DNA of 64,000 bases from Pezicula radicicola (Eukaryota > Ascomycota > Leotiomycetes > Helotiales > Dermateaceae), in the NCBI GenBank assembly GCA_003008705.1, contig PDUO01000019.1, positions 492,552 through 556,551 on the forward strand. The letters run 5' to 3'. Below the pieces are notes generated by a model. The model searched no databases. It was not told where the DNA came from and was given only the letters and a program-made list of their open reading frames with translations. Positions within the stretch are counted from its first letter, which is position 1; each line of letters starts with the position of its first letter. Both the position numbers and the translations under genes were made by a program. This document shows positions 1-10,868 of this stretch, piece by piece.

Positions 1-2226
1 TCAAAATTCCAGGCCCAAAACAGAAAATTTCACAACCAATCATTAAGCATTTTGCAATATTGTGCCTAGCAAGACATAGGAAATAACGAGGCTCATGGTC
101 GGGTTGTTCATCGTGATAGCGAGTGTGGATATCTGCAAATGGTCGTGCATGGTCGAAGCTGAGTAACGGCATGCCAAGAATTTGAAAGGCCTGTTGGCTT
201 CGATTGACAACCATCCAATAATGCTCGATAATGTCAACAATGTTGACAATGATAATTCCATAATTTGAAGTAGTGATTAAAAACACGACTGCGAACATAA
301 TTTGCCACACAATCTTGAAGGCTCCAGGGCGAATTGTGGAATACTGCCAAAGAGCCCAAAGGCTTGTTCAGCTTAACTTTAGTAGCACTAGATTATGTAT
401 AGCTGAGAGATTCATGTAAATTCACCAAATAACCCCAACTGTGGAATAATACTGTATTCATATGCTCGGCCAGAAACTTCTTTGTACTATACTTCTGATA
501 TTGAATAAAACTATGGCACTATGAATCTTTCCATTATGAATCTCGGAATCTGGTTAGTGGGTATTTCTAAGGGAGATTCATGTCCCTCTAGAGTGGGAGG
601 ATCCGAGTACGACATTTGACCCTGCCGACGTTCTTGAAGGACTGAAGGTCATTGACGTTGGGTTTACAATTCTAGCGGGGACCGTCGCTTAGTAACCACG
701 TTAGCGTCTCGCTCAATCTCTTGGCATTTTCTCCGGGGACCTGACAAAGCAAGAACAACAATCATCACGTCATCGATAAATGATAACGAGTGTCTATCTA
801 AGCATTACGTTGTGGTATGTTAAGCACCAGCTTCTATATTTCGTTATACTTTTATCAATTCTAACACCATCAGCTGAGTTACCAAATAATTCACAACTCT
901 AAATGCTAAACGCTCAATACACGCAGTCTCACTGACTATCCCTTTGTGTGGCTTAGGGCTCTTTATACTAGACTTGGAACGTGCTGAACGCGAATCACTA
1001 GCTGAGAGCTTATTTAACGTATAAACGCATTAACTACTAACTAAAATCTACTTATTTATATTTAAAAATTATCTTACATAGATTATAGCTCCAGTAAAGT
1101 ATACCTAGGTTTGTACTAAGATACAAGGAGTGTTAATTAGTATTCTATAGGTCACACAAAGGGATAGTGGTGATAGGTTGTGTATCTCCGGCTCTGAACA
1201 TGTTTAAACTATTTGAAGCTCTACAACCAATCCACATTCAATTTCTATTCACATACGCCAAATACACCAAAATGCAAAAGAAAAACTAGAAGGCATCTCA
1301 GTTATCGCTCGCTTAAGTCTCATCTCGCGTTTCTCCTATTGTCTCTTTCCTTATCTTCGCTTATGTGGAACTAATACCCGTACCCTGCACCTGCTGCTCT
1401 TCGAACATCATTCTTTTACCCCCCTTCAATTTGTTTTACTAACGCCACTTTCTCGTTTCTCGGGCATAGCCACGCTTTCTTTATGGTTTCCAATGGCGTC
1501 CGGGGGATTATTAAACGTTGCGACCTCAGCTGTAAATGCAACCTTATCCGCATCTTTAATAGCAGTTGCAGCCACTCCCCTTTCCTCTTCAGTGGGCATA
1601 TTGACAACCATCAGGCATAAAACCTCTCGTTGGATTATGCGCGTGATGCCTTTGGGGCACTGGGTGTACCTTTTCCTGCCCGGCCGTCCGGGTACTGCCT
1701 AGCTATGGCACGGAGTTGGTAAATTTACCATCGAAGTGCAGAGGACTGAAGGACTCTGAGGCCTTGCGTATCATCTACCCTCAAGACCAACATTTCATTA
1801 ATTGATCAAATGTAGCGTAGGTAAAGCGAGAATCTTCAAGTTTATTAATTTGAAAGTTGTGATCCTTGAATTAATTGATTAGAGAGTTCGAAGGACCTTC
1901 TTGTTATGTAAGCGACGGATAACAAAATTCCAATCAACACTTTTGGCTTCCTATTATTATTTCCTACTAGCTACTGCAATTATATGTATTGACTAGAACT
2001 AATGTATGATATCAACCCAAAGTGTCCAAATTTCAGAGTTGGAAAATACGTTCAGCTTGTGTCACATCACATGACATAATCACTAATTAATCCCACCGTT
2101 CGAAGCCACAAAAGGCCAGTTTTCGTGTGAGACCAACCATAGGATCTGCCAAAACTAGGTTCCGTTGGTTGAAGCTTTCTGTTTCTAACCCTAAAGAGAG
2201 TTCATCTGCCCAAGAATATCACTGCC
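1..2226. other. Gene-poor AT-rich stretch
   Basis: I find no convincing gene here. Short open frames exist (for example minus strand 43-261 and both strands around 1416-1702), but none shows a recognisable domain, and the overlapping frames at 1416-1702 contradict each other. The one structured object is the inverted repeat at 917-1185, listed separately. Confidence 0.6.
917..1185. repeat. Inverted-repeat element, MITE-like
   Basis: Two imperfect inverted arms of about 36 bp bound a 269-bp AT-rich core with no coding potential. The best conserved stretch of the arms is ACTATCCCTTTGTGTG, in direct orientation near 935-950 and as its complement near 1153-1168. Outer ends read ATACAC on the left and GTGTAT on the right. 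A clear target-site duplication is not visible. The structure suits a small non-autonomous DNA transposon. Confidence 0.55.
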
Positions 2227-3081
2227 ATGGATAAAAGTGATCACAATCTAGATAGCCGAGAAAGTCCACCTCCCTATCCAGGTCCCACAGGAGGACAATC
2301 CATCAACAATGAGGACAAACATGATACTCAAAGTTCTCATGAATATATAACCACGGCAGGCCAATCCACTGCTCAGACTTCTTCATCTCAAAACCCAGTT
2401 ACAACGTCGGCTAAAAAGAATGTCATTAGCGAGCTCTCACTCATCTCACCTGCGAGGTCCGGCTGGGGTCTAGCCAACATGACCCACAGATCCTCAGAAG
2501 ATATATTCCTCCACGCCTACACGAACTCACCAGCACTCTTCTGCCTCCAACCCAATGACTTTCTCAGGCGTGAATCACTTCTACTACTGCGTTCAGGACC
2601 AGGAAAATCAGGCACCGTCCTTGGAACTTGTGAATCATTGGGTCTGAAAGCGAATGATTTTGTAGTGAAGGTTGATATTGATGGGAAGGAGAAATTGGAA
2701 GCAAAAATGACAAAAGATACTCCTGAGAAATTCACCTGGATGATTGCGAGTGGTTTGCCAGAACTCAAGGGCGAACCACCTTCGTATGATCCAACGCGAA
2801 AACGGTCATTTGTATGGAAGCGTTTCCTAAAGACTGGTAGCCACGCGTCTTCGTTTATCTCGCCTGACTGGAAGTTAATCGATCAAGATACGCAAGAGGT
2901 TCATTGTGTGTTTGTAGAAACACCTGGAGCAGCTAAAGAAAGAGGGGAGTTACAATTTAGGCGTAGCTTTGGTTATCGTTGGGAATTGGGAGTGTTGGTG
3001 ACCTTGGGGACGGTGGTCGAGTGTGAACAGCAAAGACATAATAAGAGGGGAGATTTCACTAAAGGATTCCTTTCAAGTTAG
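2227..3081 (+). CDS. Conserved fungal hypothetical protein with PPPYP-type N-terminus
   Basis: This intronless frame encodes 284 residues. The first 75 residues are Ser/Gln/Thr-rich and low complexity and contain PPPYPGP, a PPxY-like motif of the kind bound by WW domains. Residues from about 78 to 275 look like one folded domain: alternating hydrophobic strands, few charged repeats, and a C-terminal segment with a long hydrophobic strand (ELGVLVTLGTVVE). I recognise the overall pattern from uncharacterised ascomycete proteins that may have a tubby/LURP-like fold, but that is an inference from strand-rich character. There is no signal peptide or membrane helix. The start at 2227 is the first ATG of the frame. 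The gene meets the following APH pseudogene tail to tail, sharing four bases. Confidence 0.7.
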   Translation: MDKSDHNLDSRESPPPYPGPTGGQSINNEDKHDTQSSHEYITTAGQSTAQTSSSQNPVTTSAKKNVISELSLISPARSGWGLANMTHRSSEDIFLHAYTNSPALFCLQPNDFLRRESLLLLRSGPGKSGTVLGTCESLGLKANDFVVKVDIDGKEKLEAKMTKDTPEKFTWMIASGLPELKGEPPSYDPTRKRSFVWKRFLKTGSHASSFISPDWKLIDQDTQEVHCVFVETPGAAKERGELQFRRSFGYRWELGVLVTLGTVVECEQQRHNKRGDFTKGFLSS

Positions 3082-3762
3082 GGGATGGTTTGATTGATAA
3101 TATGCTCTGGGTACATACCCATGCTAGGTTTGAGGAAAGAAATCGTCGTGATTTCAAAGAAGCTTGGGGAAGATCCAGCATATCCCCAGTCAAGAAGACA
3201 GATGGATTTGCCATCGTCCTCTATAATCATGTTCCTGCGACACAGATTCATGTGGCACAGCACGAGAGGATAAGGGGTGAGATCGATAGATTCGTCGCGA
3301 ACAACAAGGCGTTTGCTCAGCCAGTTATTCATATCCGTGACAGAGTTGAAGATCATTCCTGTGCCGTCATCGCCCCATAGGTATCCTTGAGGCATGCCGC
3401 TGCCAACCGGGAATTTGTCCAAGATGTGCAATGATGCCTGCAACTTGTGGGACAAGCTCTTTGTGGATATTGAAGTCGATCTTCTCCAAGTTGGTGCCTG
3501 GCACATACTCCATGAATAGGTATCCCTTTGGCCATGATGGGTCGGATTGATCTTGGAAGAATCAGTAGACGCACGGAACGTGAACAATACTGCGATCGAT
3601 GTTTCGATATGCGAACTCTTGTGTACTAGCTTCTGCCTGCGTGACGCCGTATCCGTATTTGACTGCTATTTCGTTGCACAGTTTGATGACTCTGTTTCCT
3701 CCTCCGAGGCCGCCAATCATACTCTGTTCCTTGGACCTAGCGGTATAGCTGAAGAAGGAGAC
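3078..3762 (-). pseudogene. Decayed APH-family phosphotransferase (kinase-like) gene
   Basis: Translating the minus strand gives a recognisable aminoglycoside-phosphotransferase-like (PF01636 type) protein in pieces. An upstream piece (about 3762-3410) carries the segment GYLFMEYVPGTNLEK. It is interrupted by an in-frame TGA at 3562-3564. A one-base shift near 3402-3410 is needed to enter the downstream piece (about 3402-3078). That piece carries the catalytic-loop region CHMNLCRRNM and LLDWGYAGSSP. The catalytic Asp expected in the HxDxxxxN motif is Asn here. Stop, frameshift and catalytic substitution together indicate a non-functional copy. Introns might explain one lesion but not the lost Asp. 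Confidence 0.75.
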
Positions 3763-4213
3763 CTATCTGAATAGACTCTTGGTTATAAACTGTGACTTAA
3801 AGTCTTTATGGCTACTAAGACATATACACAGAATAAAGGCATCTTGTATGCATATAAACAACAAAAGCCTGAAGGCCTTAGAAGCTTCATCCAACAGTAT
3901 TAGTTGAATCAAATGTCTAAGCAAATAAATAATGCTTACCACAAAACAAACTTCTGAGTCAAGAGTGAATTGACTCATGCCTGTTTGATGTTTTTTGAGG
4001 AGACATGCTATCATCTAAGTATTCATGAGTCCAATTGTGCTAAGCAGTCAGGTCGCTAATTTTGACTCATGGCTGAGGAATCTAACTTATATATATATAC
4101 AATGATTAAGTCTCTTGTATTTTTACCAGATCATTATTATTATTACAAGCATAAGCCTCACATTCTACGTGCATTCCTCTCAAAAAACACAAAACAAGTT
4201 CAACATCAGCAAA
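3763..4213. other. Intergenic, nothing recognised
   Basis: AT-rich spacer between the APH pseudogene and the DUF7770-like gene. It contains (AT)n near 4089-4100 and an ATT run at 4133-4144. No domain-bearing frame is seen. Confidence 0.5.
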
Positions 4214-4786
4214 ATGGGTTCCCGCGACCTCACTCAAGAGGATTACGAGCTTATAGTTCAGGCAATCAGAGTAACTGTTCACACAACCGGAGAGCTCATC
4301 GACTTAGACACCCGTAGCGGTAACCATGCATCCATATATCTTCTCACATCAGACGGATATTCCGTTCGTCTAAATATGAAGGAAACCTAGCTTAGCGACA
4401 ATATGGGAACGTACACACAAAAGAGTTACGACTACCAGGATGTAGAAAGCTCTACCATCAATTTTGACCTCCCAGAAATTTCTGTATTAACAGTCTATCA
4501 GGTTATCTCTCTCATCGAAGAAAAGGGGCGGCACAGGTATCAATTTACCCACACTGGAGTTGGTTGTCGGTACTGGGGTGTAAGCATTCCAATTGTAATC
4601 TTAGTGACTCCATGCTAATGACCATTTAGTAAAACAGTTGTTAATAACTGTAATGAAAAGGGTTATATTGCGCAGACGAGTGGAACATCTGTGCGGTCGG
4701 TGACCGAGAATTTGAGATACAATTATTCTCTAGGAAAATCTCCAGTGTTTGAAGAGATTGAACCTGGAACTTTTGTGCAAAATTGA
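4214..4786 (+). pseudogene. DUF7770-like small protein gene with in-frame TAG
   Basis: The frame starts MGSRDLTQEDYELIV. It shows the hallmarks I associate with the fungal DUF7770 family: an N/HxxIYLL...SVRLNM segment, then KGRHRYQFTHTGVGCRYW. A single TAG at 4388-4390 interrupts the frame and translation continues in the same frame at CTT AGC GAC AAT ATG. After GCRYW a spacer with donor GTGTAAGC (near 4576) and an acceptor near 4636 joins in frame to a second exon that ends with ...FEEIEPGTFVQN and a TGA at 4784-4786. Family function is unknown. The stop makes this a probable recent pseudogene; UAG readthrough cannot be excluded from sequence. Confidence 0.65.
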
Positions 4787-5100
4787 CATGGGATGTAGGA
4801 AATTTGTGAGGCTAGTTGTTTTTAAAGAGAGCTACTATAGAACATACTCATAGACTATTGTTTGTTGTTGATGAATCATGACAGTTAATTTTCTCTCTTC
4901 GGTATTCAACTTGAGTAATTCAGTCAATCTTAATAGGTTCACTGACTTGTGCAACTTAGTGAACCTGAAGAACTTGACCTGGCAGTCTAATGCACTTGAA
5001 TATTTCACTTCATTTGGATAATTTGGGCCAAGTAAACATGTTCACATTTCCCGCAACATGTCCGGCTCTGCTGTGGGATTCCTGGACCAAGATCCTTAAT
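4787..5100. other. Intergenic, nothing recognised
   Basis: Spacer of 314 bp between two convergent genes. It contains several TTGAGTAATT- and TTCACTT-like AT-rich motifs and no coding potential. Confidence 0.5.
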
Positions 5101-5632
5101 TCACTTCTTCTCTGCTGCAGCAACGACGGCACCCTCGGGATCATGCGCTGATACTTCGATCTCCACTCTCATATCATCCTCTCCAAGTCTCGTAACGCCT
5201 ACGCAGGTCCATATAGGCTGGTGACCTGGCATGTACTTTCTGAAGTTCCTGACCATCGCTGCAAGAGCCTCGTTGTTGATTGGGACATGGTATGAATTTA
5301 CACGGAAGACTTGCGACCATCCCTTGCCGCCCGCATCCTTGAGATTAAGCTCCACGTTTGCAAATGCTTGATCAATTTGTGCATTGATTTCGGTCGGAAA
5401 CACCTCGGTTTCAGGATCCCATCCACCTGGAGCCAGACAGTATTGTATTAGCCTTGTGCTTCGGTTCAATTTCAGACCTTATCATGACTCTTGAAAATGT
5501 AGTAACAGAGAGTGATCTACCTTGTCCAGCACATTCAATGCGATCACCAACTCGAACAGCTTGGCTATAGTGGAATTGTTTTTGCTTCGACACTCCAGCA
5601 CTTTCGTAGGCATAGTATCTTAGGGAAGACAT
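5101..5632 (-). CDS. RidA/YjgF/YER057c/UK114 family protein
   Basis: Two exons (5632-5521 and 5426-5101) join across a 94-bp intron (GTAGAT..CTCCAG, branch-like GGCTAATAC) to give 145 residues. The protein has the RidA-family layout: an N-terminal strand pair with FHYSQAVRVGDRIECAGQGGW, a central helix with QIDQAFANVELNLKDAGGKGW, and a C-terminal IEVSAH strand. RidA proteins are trimeric enamine/imine deaminases that clear reactive 2-aminoacrylate-type intermediates; many fungal paralogues have other or unknown substrates. The central conserved segment reads VTRLGEDDMRVEIEVSA, without the usual Arg of canonical RidA (R-V/I-E-I), so it may belong to a divergent subgroup. No targeting signal is seen. 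Confidence 0.9.
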
Positions 5633-6735
5633 GATGATTGGTGATGAAGATCTACAAAACGGCGTAAAAAAAGTAGATTATAGTTGGAATCTGCGGGTGC
5701 TTGGAATATGTAATCACCGAAGATTCATTCAATACCTCACGTGGTAGTCGTCATGCGGAAAATATATTCCTCAACAATCTCAACACAGCGCATGCCTCTC
5801 TAGCTCGAAGTAGTCATTCAATTTGGTAAACTCTTGGTGTCACAGAAACTTACTCTCCAGTAAGGCCTTTGTAACCATTAAAATTTGAAGTCTAGGCATG
5901 TATATGCAGATCATTCTCTATCGCTGCCAGCCACTCTCGCCTCTAAAGTATGCTAACAACAACTTTTCCCAATGTCTCCCCGCGACCAATTTCTGACAAG
6001 ATCTCATTCAAATCTTCTAGGGCTCTCATTTGAACATCTCACGGGAGATGCTTTGAATTTCTCATTCGATTCCTTACCTGGTGACTATGGTATATTTGAC
6101 CTCCTAAACCATACCAATTCACAGTGAGAGCCGCATTTAATGTCTTTTGTCTCGAGCAACTCTCCACTATCCAGTGCGGCCAAACCCTCCAACCATTGTA
6201 CCACATATTACAGACGATAGTTTCTGAGTATAATGAAATTACCAGGTATAGTATCAATTAAAAAGCAAAAGCTCCACAATATACGGAAAAAGCAAGTTAT
6301 TCTAATTTAAAATCAGGGAACTAGTGCACTGTGATCTTATTGTAAACACAAAATTTTCACAGAAGCGTCTTCTAAGGAACCAGAGTCTATTCTCCTTATC
6401 ATTAATGAGCCTTAAACTCCAAAATCCTACTACGGCACCACATATAAGGCTGTTGTGAGAGGCTGGTGAGTTTTCGCCTCGCCATGCGACTCAGTTAAGG
6501 ACGATCTCTGTTGGAAGACATAATGCCGCATGAAAGCGGAACCTGTTTTCCGCCTTACATTGTGTACCAAACCAATATTGTCCGTCAGTAATTTTCCACA
6601 ATGCTAAGTACCTAGAGTCCCCATGTGCTCAAAATCAACATCTATATGAACCTGGGAAGAACGTAGAACAATACTTCATATTCAGTGAATGCGACTTGAT
6701 AGCAGACGAGTTAACCAATTACCCGCACTACGAAA
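5633..6735. other. Intergenic with a dehydrogenase-tail relic and CCG-N8-CGG site
   Basis: No complete gene. It contains the short MDR relic at 5943-6029 (listed separately). CCG at 6526-6528 and CGG at 6537-6539 form an everted-type pair separated by 8 bp, about 200 bp before the alcohol dehydrogenase start. This resembles sites for Zn2Cys6 regulators, one of which is encoded nearby, but a chance match is quite possible. Confidence 0.4.
5943..6029 (-). pseudogene. Relic of the C-terminal end of an MDR dehydrogenase
   Basis: The minus strand reads 28 codons and a stop: MRALEDLNEILSEIGRGE followed by a TLGKVVVSIL tail. This is the typical last helix and strand of zinc-type or quinone-reductase-type medium-chain dehydrogenases (the 'gkv.GKvVv' end). 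No matching Rossmann or GroES portion is found just upstream on that strand, so only the tail appears to survive. It could be the remains of a lost dehydrogenase gene. Confidence 0.45.
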
Positions 6736-8185
6736 ATGATCAGCCTTACCCAATATCTGCCAGTGGCTTTAGAAAGAATCCAATTTCTACGCGATCTCTT
6801 GATTCCTCGCAGAGAAGGCCACAACAACAAGCATGATTACCATCATTCGAAACCTCTTGACCATCTTCATGGTATAAGCGTGGCCCCGGAAGAAATACCG
6901 GTCGAGAATATAGCAGCAGTAGTCAGGCAAAGAGGTCAAACGCCAATACAATTCACAAAAGTACCTGCCCCTCAATTAGGTCCCTCCGAGCTCCTGATAA
7001 AATTGTCTCATAGTGGCGTATGTGGCACAGATAATGCCATCTTTACAGGCAAGCTTGGTGCCTCTGATGGAGTGACGGGATTTATTAGCCCTCATGTGGG
7101 TGGGCATGAAGGAATTGGAATCATTCTTGCCATAGGTCCCACAACAAGTCTCGACGGAAGGTTTACAGATCCAAAGAAAACCAATGGATTTCAAGTCGGG
7201 CAACGAGTAGGAATTCGATGGACGTGGAAGATTTGTGAACAATGCACATATTGCAGGCTGGGAAGAGGTGATCTTTGCGCATCTCAGAAGGCAACTGGCG
7301 TTCATGAACATGGAACATTTCAAAAGTATTGCAAGATCCATACCAGTTGCGCGGTTCGCCTCCCAGAGAACGTAGCCTCTGCCAGTGCTGCCGCCATGAT
7401 GTGTGCGGGATCTGCAGCCTTCAAAGCTGTAAAAGTAAGTCAAAATTGATTAGTTTTAAGCCCGGTCTCATCTTGGCTAACAACCTATTTAGCAAACAAA
7501 AGATCTGATACCTAACCAGGAAGGAACAATCGCCATCGTAGGTGCAGGTGGCTCCATTGGACACATCGCGATCCAATTCGCTCGAGTGCTGGGTTTTGAC
7601 GTTATTGCGATAGACAAAGGTACGCAGAAGAGAGACTTGTGCCTCAAGCAAGGCGCTATGCAGTATCTTGATTGGAATCTGAGCTCCATGGGGCAAATAG
7701 TAAATTCGATTCGGCAATCAACAATTAAGGAAGGGCATTCTGGTGTCGAAGCTGTCATTGTAGCCTCAGGGGGAAGTATCGCTCCCTTTCAACTAGCTCT
7801 TGATATCCTCAGACCATTGGGAGTGATGATGGTCATCGGAAACCCGTCGCCTGAAACCTATTTGAAAGTTGACGTGCGCATAGCACTGATTCGGAATATC
7901 AAGATTGTGCACACGTTAATGGGTGGAACGCAAGAGTGTGAAGAAGCCCTGTCTTATCTTGCTTCAGGCCGAATCCAGCCTCATGTGGAGTCATCATCAG
8001 ATCCGTGTCCATCATCCAGGAATCAGTCATGTCGTAGTGGTCGACTTGAGTTTGAAACTCTGGGAACTGGAAATCGATTATTCCCGTGTTTGATTCGGAC
8101 AACTTTTGTGATTCGAGAGCTTTTTCTTGTTCTGGAGAGTCTTGCTCGAGATTGCGGTCTGCTGAATGTGAGCCTTCCTGGATAG
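6736..8185 (+). CDS. Zinc-containing alcohol dehydrogenase, 3' end replaced
   Basis: Exons 6736-7434 and 7493-8185 flank a GTAAGT..TTTAG intron and encode 463 residues. A GroES-like fold is followed by an NAD-binding domain. Visible features: catalytic-zinc Cys in HSGVCGTDNAIF, GGHEGIG, the structural-zinc cluster CEQCTYCRLGRGDLC, and the nucleotide-binding loop IAIVGAGGSIGHIAIQFA. It should oxidise an alcohol or reduce an aldehyde with NAD(P). The N-terminus carries about 60 extra residues before the usual start region (VENIAAVVRQRG). After LASGRIQPHVE, where about 40 more dehydrogenase residues are expected, the frame instead runs antisense through the neighbouring regulator gene. The final strand of the fold is therefore missing and activity is doubtful. 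Confidence 0.8.
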
Positions 8186-10294
8186 ATGTTTCGAAACGTT
8201 TACCATTGCGGTGGAGAGTAAGAACATTTTGCAATAGTCTCTGCGCCGGATTCCATGATGTTGACAGCTCTTCTAGCACTTCTACGCAGATATGAAAGGG
8301 GGTTTTTTTGTTTTCGGATGCAGGTCCTTGAGCTTGTACCAGAATTAGAGCAGCCATGAGGTTGCAGTGGGTTGCGGTGAGCGGACTCCTGCGGAAGCTC
8401 CCAAAGATATGGCGATACTTCTGAGAGACGGCACAAATTCCTCTTGCAGCTTGGTAACAGGCATGGTTGGCTCTTGCAGAAATATCACCTGCATCCTTTC
8501 TTCGGGTTTCTGAGCCGGAGACTTCATTATCAAGAGAAGCTGGCCGTGAATCAGTTAGAAATGGCTTGTACAGGAGGATTATTGCAGTATGGTACACCAT
8601 ATGCACAGTGAAGACGTGAGGAATGCGAATAGAAGAGCTAGTATGGTCGATTCGCATATCTGGGGGTAAATCGTAGCACCACGTCCTCAACTCCAAAGCA
8701 CAAGATAGAAGAAATGCCTTTTGCTTCTCGTTGTTAGCTAGCGGCTTCGGGGCATATCTAATTTGCTATCAGATATAGTTTCATGAAGAAAACAGGGCTG
8801 ATGCTTACAATGTCAAGAGAATTGTCTCCAAAATCCGACATAACTTAATAAGAGCATGGTGCAGTGTGAAGAAGTCTGTTCTTATTGTGAGGAGAGGCGT
8901 ATCTTCATCTGTGTCAAATGACCATATGGACTTCCTGTCTTGAATATTACTTTCAAGACCAGGGAGATTGACGGCGCCTTGCGAAGTCTACACCTCAATA
9001 TCAGTTCAATGTTTATTCGACTCAGTTGAAAACCTTACCAGAAAGGTACAAACACGCCCAGTATAACTTGCAGAGAGTTTATCTACGCAGTATAGAGCCC
9101 AGTATATTTGCCTCCTCAATTCGACCTCCTCAGCAGAAATAAGAGCATCTATTTTCATTGATGCTGCATCTAGATTAAAACCCATGTCAATAGCAAGTCG
9201 GTTGGCCATGCCTTGATGAAGCCAACCAGATGCATCAGCACCCTGTGCCTAGCAGTCGTTAGTCTTCACCCGTGAAATTTGAAACATTCTCTAGACAAAC
9301 CACGTATATAGTTCCCATGATGGATAGAGCCTGGATCGTGGTAATGCTAGGCCACTTCAAGTCGTAGTGGAGGAGAACTTCTGCATTATCGAGGAAAATA
9401 TTTCCGGCAGTATTAGGATCTGCAGGATCGGATCGGACCTCCACTCTGTCTGTGAATCTAGATCCAAGTGCTAAAATGCAATTCAGAAGCAGAGGGCTAC
9501 AGAACCTCCCCCCGCTCTTCTCACTCTCTCTGAAGAGACGCTCATCGACCACGCAGCACCAAGGCTGTTCCCATGTAAAGTACAACTTGATTAGGTGATA
9601 TTTCAATTCATCGGTCACCTGACATTCATCTAGGAGAGATTGAATGAGTTGATTATTTCTAACATTGGCTTTACCAGACCTTTGACTATTCTCGAAGGTA
9701 GGCTCAAAAGAGCTCTCGTTTACATCGCACAATGCAGCGGCTTGAAAATGGAGGCGACCACTGCTTGGGCCAAAATACCGAATCTCGCCGTCTTGATCGA
9801 AGTTCAATGATTTCTCAATTGTTAACGTTCCTTCTATCTGGTCGCACAAGAGGTCAACACTCCTGGATACTGCTGCCGCGTCTCTTGAAGAGGGTGCTGT
9901 AGCATGCGTTGAGGGATGTTCCTGGGAGAGTGGATAAATGTTGTTCTGGAAATAATCTTTCTCCGCATTCTTTGGGTCTTCGGTATTCTCCTGAAGAATT
10001 TGTCCAATGGATTCCTCGACATCGAGCGCATTTGCTTTAAGAGCACGCTCAAGGATATCAATTCTCTTTCGGAGCATCTCTACGTAAGACTTTGGGGCTG
10101 GTTTACGTCCGTCCGACTGTGTTGGATAGGTGCATGGCTGAGATCTGCTGGTGCAGCGAGAGCAGGAGGGGTGCTTCCCATCACACTGCCACCAGTCAAT
10201 TTGCTGTGGTCATCAACACGGGATCCCACCATACCTTTGCCCTCCTTCGACGGCATTCTTCGCAAGCTCTAGTAGTATTACGCCGTTTCTGCAT
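7899..10294 (-). CDS. Zn2Cys6 transcription factor with fungal-specific TF domain
   Basis: Five exons (10294-10235, 10185-9301, 9248-9039, 8987-8809, 8757-7899), with introns of 49-52 bp, give about 730 residues. The first intron splits the zinc cluster. The joined sequence has six cysteines at 11, 14, 21, 28, 31 and 38 (C-X2-C-X6-C-X6-C-X2-C-X6-C), then a coiled-coil dimerisation helix (YVEMLRKRIDILERALKAN). Residues from about 200 to 560 form the Fungal_trans (PF04082-type) middle domain, with YFTWEQPWCCVVDERLF and LRRQIYWALYCVDKL. It is a nuclear DNA-binding regulator that typically recognises CGG triplets. The gene lies divergently from the GH3 gene and tail to tail with the dehydrogenase. 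The last roughly 30 codons are antisense to dehydrogenase sequence, so the natural C-terminus seems to be lost. Confidence 0.85.
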
Positions 10295-10868
10295 ATCGTT
10301 TAGGTGGTGGTAGGGTTGTTCGTAATGATAATGGAGAAGCTCAAGCCCATCCTGAGATCTGTTTGTCTTGGAATCCCGGGCACGTGCACAACCCCACTTT
10401 ACTATTTCCCAGCACTTAAAACACCACCTAAAATCAACTTATCCCTACTGATATAGATCCAAAGCCCTCTATAAAATGGATTTACCTACTAAATGTAAAT
10501 CAATGACTATCAATAGTAGGAAGACGTCACATTGGCCAATATGCCATTCAAAATGCGAAGATCGTCGGTATTCGCTTATGCAGACGATCAAAAGAGATAC
10601 CTACTCTATGGTTATGCTCGCTTAACGGAGACGACATCGGAAAGTCGACGGAACATACTTTCCTCGATTAGAGGCGACAGGCGTATGAACACAAAAGGCG
10701 ATGAGTTCACAATTTATAAAGCTTATAAGCACTAACCTTACACTTATCAATGAGTCCGAGCCCTTGGAATAGACGACCCTAGGCTGATTCGAATAACACC
10801 GCTTTCCACATCTCCTTATCGTCGGCTCTTCTGATGTTCGAAATCTTTCAGCTTTCACAGCAACAAAG
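10295..10868. promoter_or_regulatory. Divergent promoter between regulator and GH3 gene
   Basis: These 574 bp separate the start of the Zn2Cys6 gene (minus) and of the beta-glucosidase gene (plus), so they must hold both promoters. A palindromic E-box CACGTG lies at 10381-10386, just after CCCGGG. No clear TATA element could be assigned. Shared regulation is an inference from the divergent layout. Confidence 0.5.

Noticed and set aside
43..261. 72-codon minus-strand frame with hydrophobic start
   Set aside because: No family resemblance, no splice partners found, and the left side is cut by the window edge. Not enough support for a gene.
1416..1702. Overlapping frames on both strands with up to 69 codons
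   Set aside because: Three mutually overlapping frames and no recognisable domain; most likely chance.
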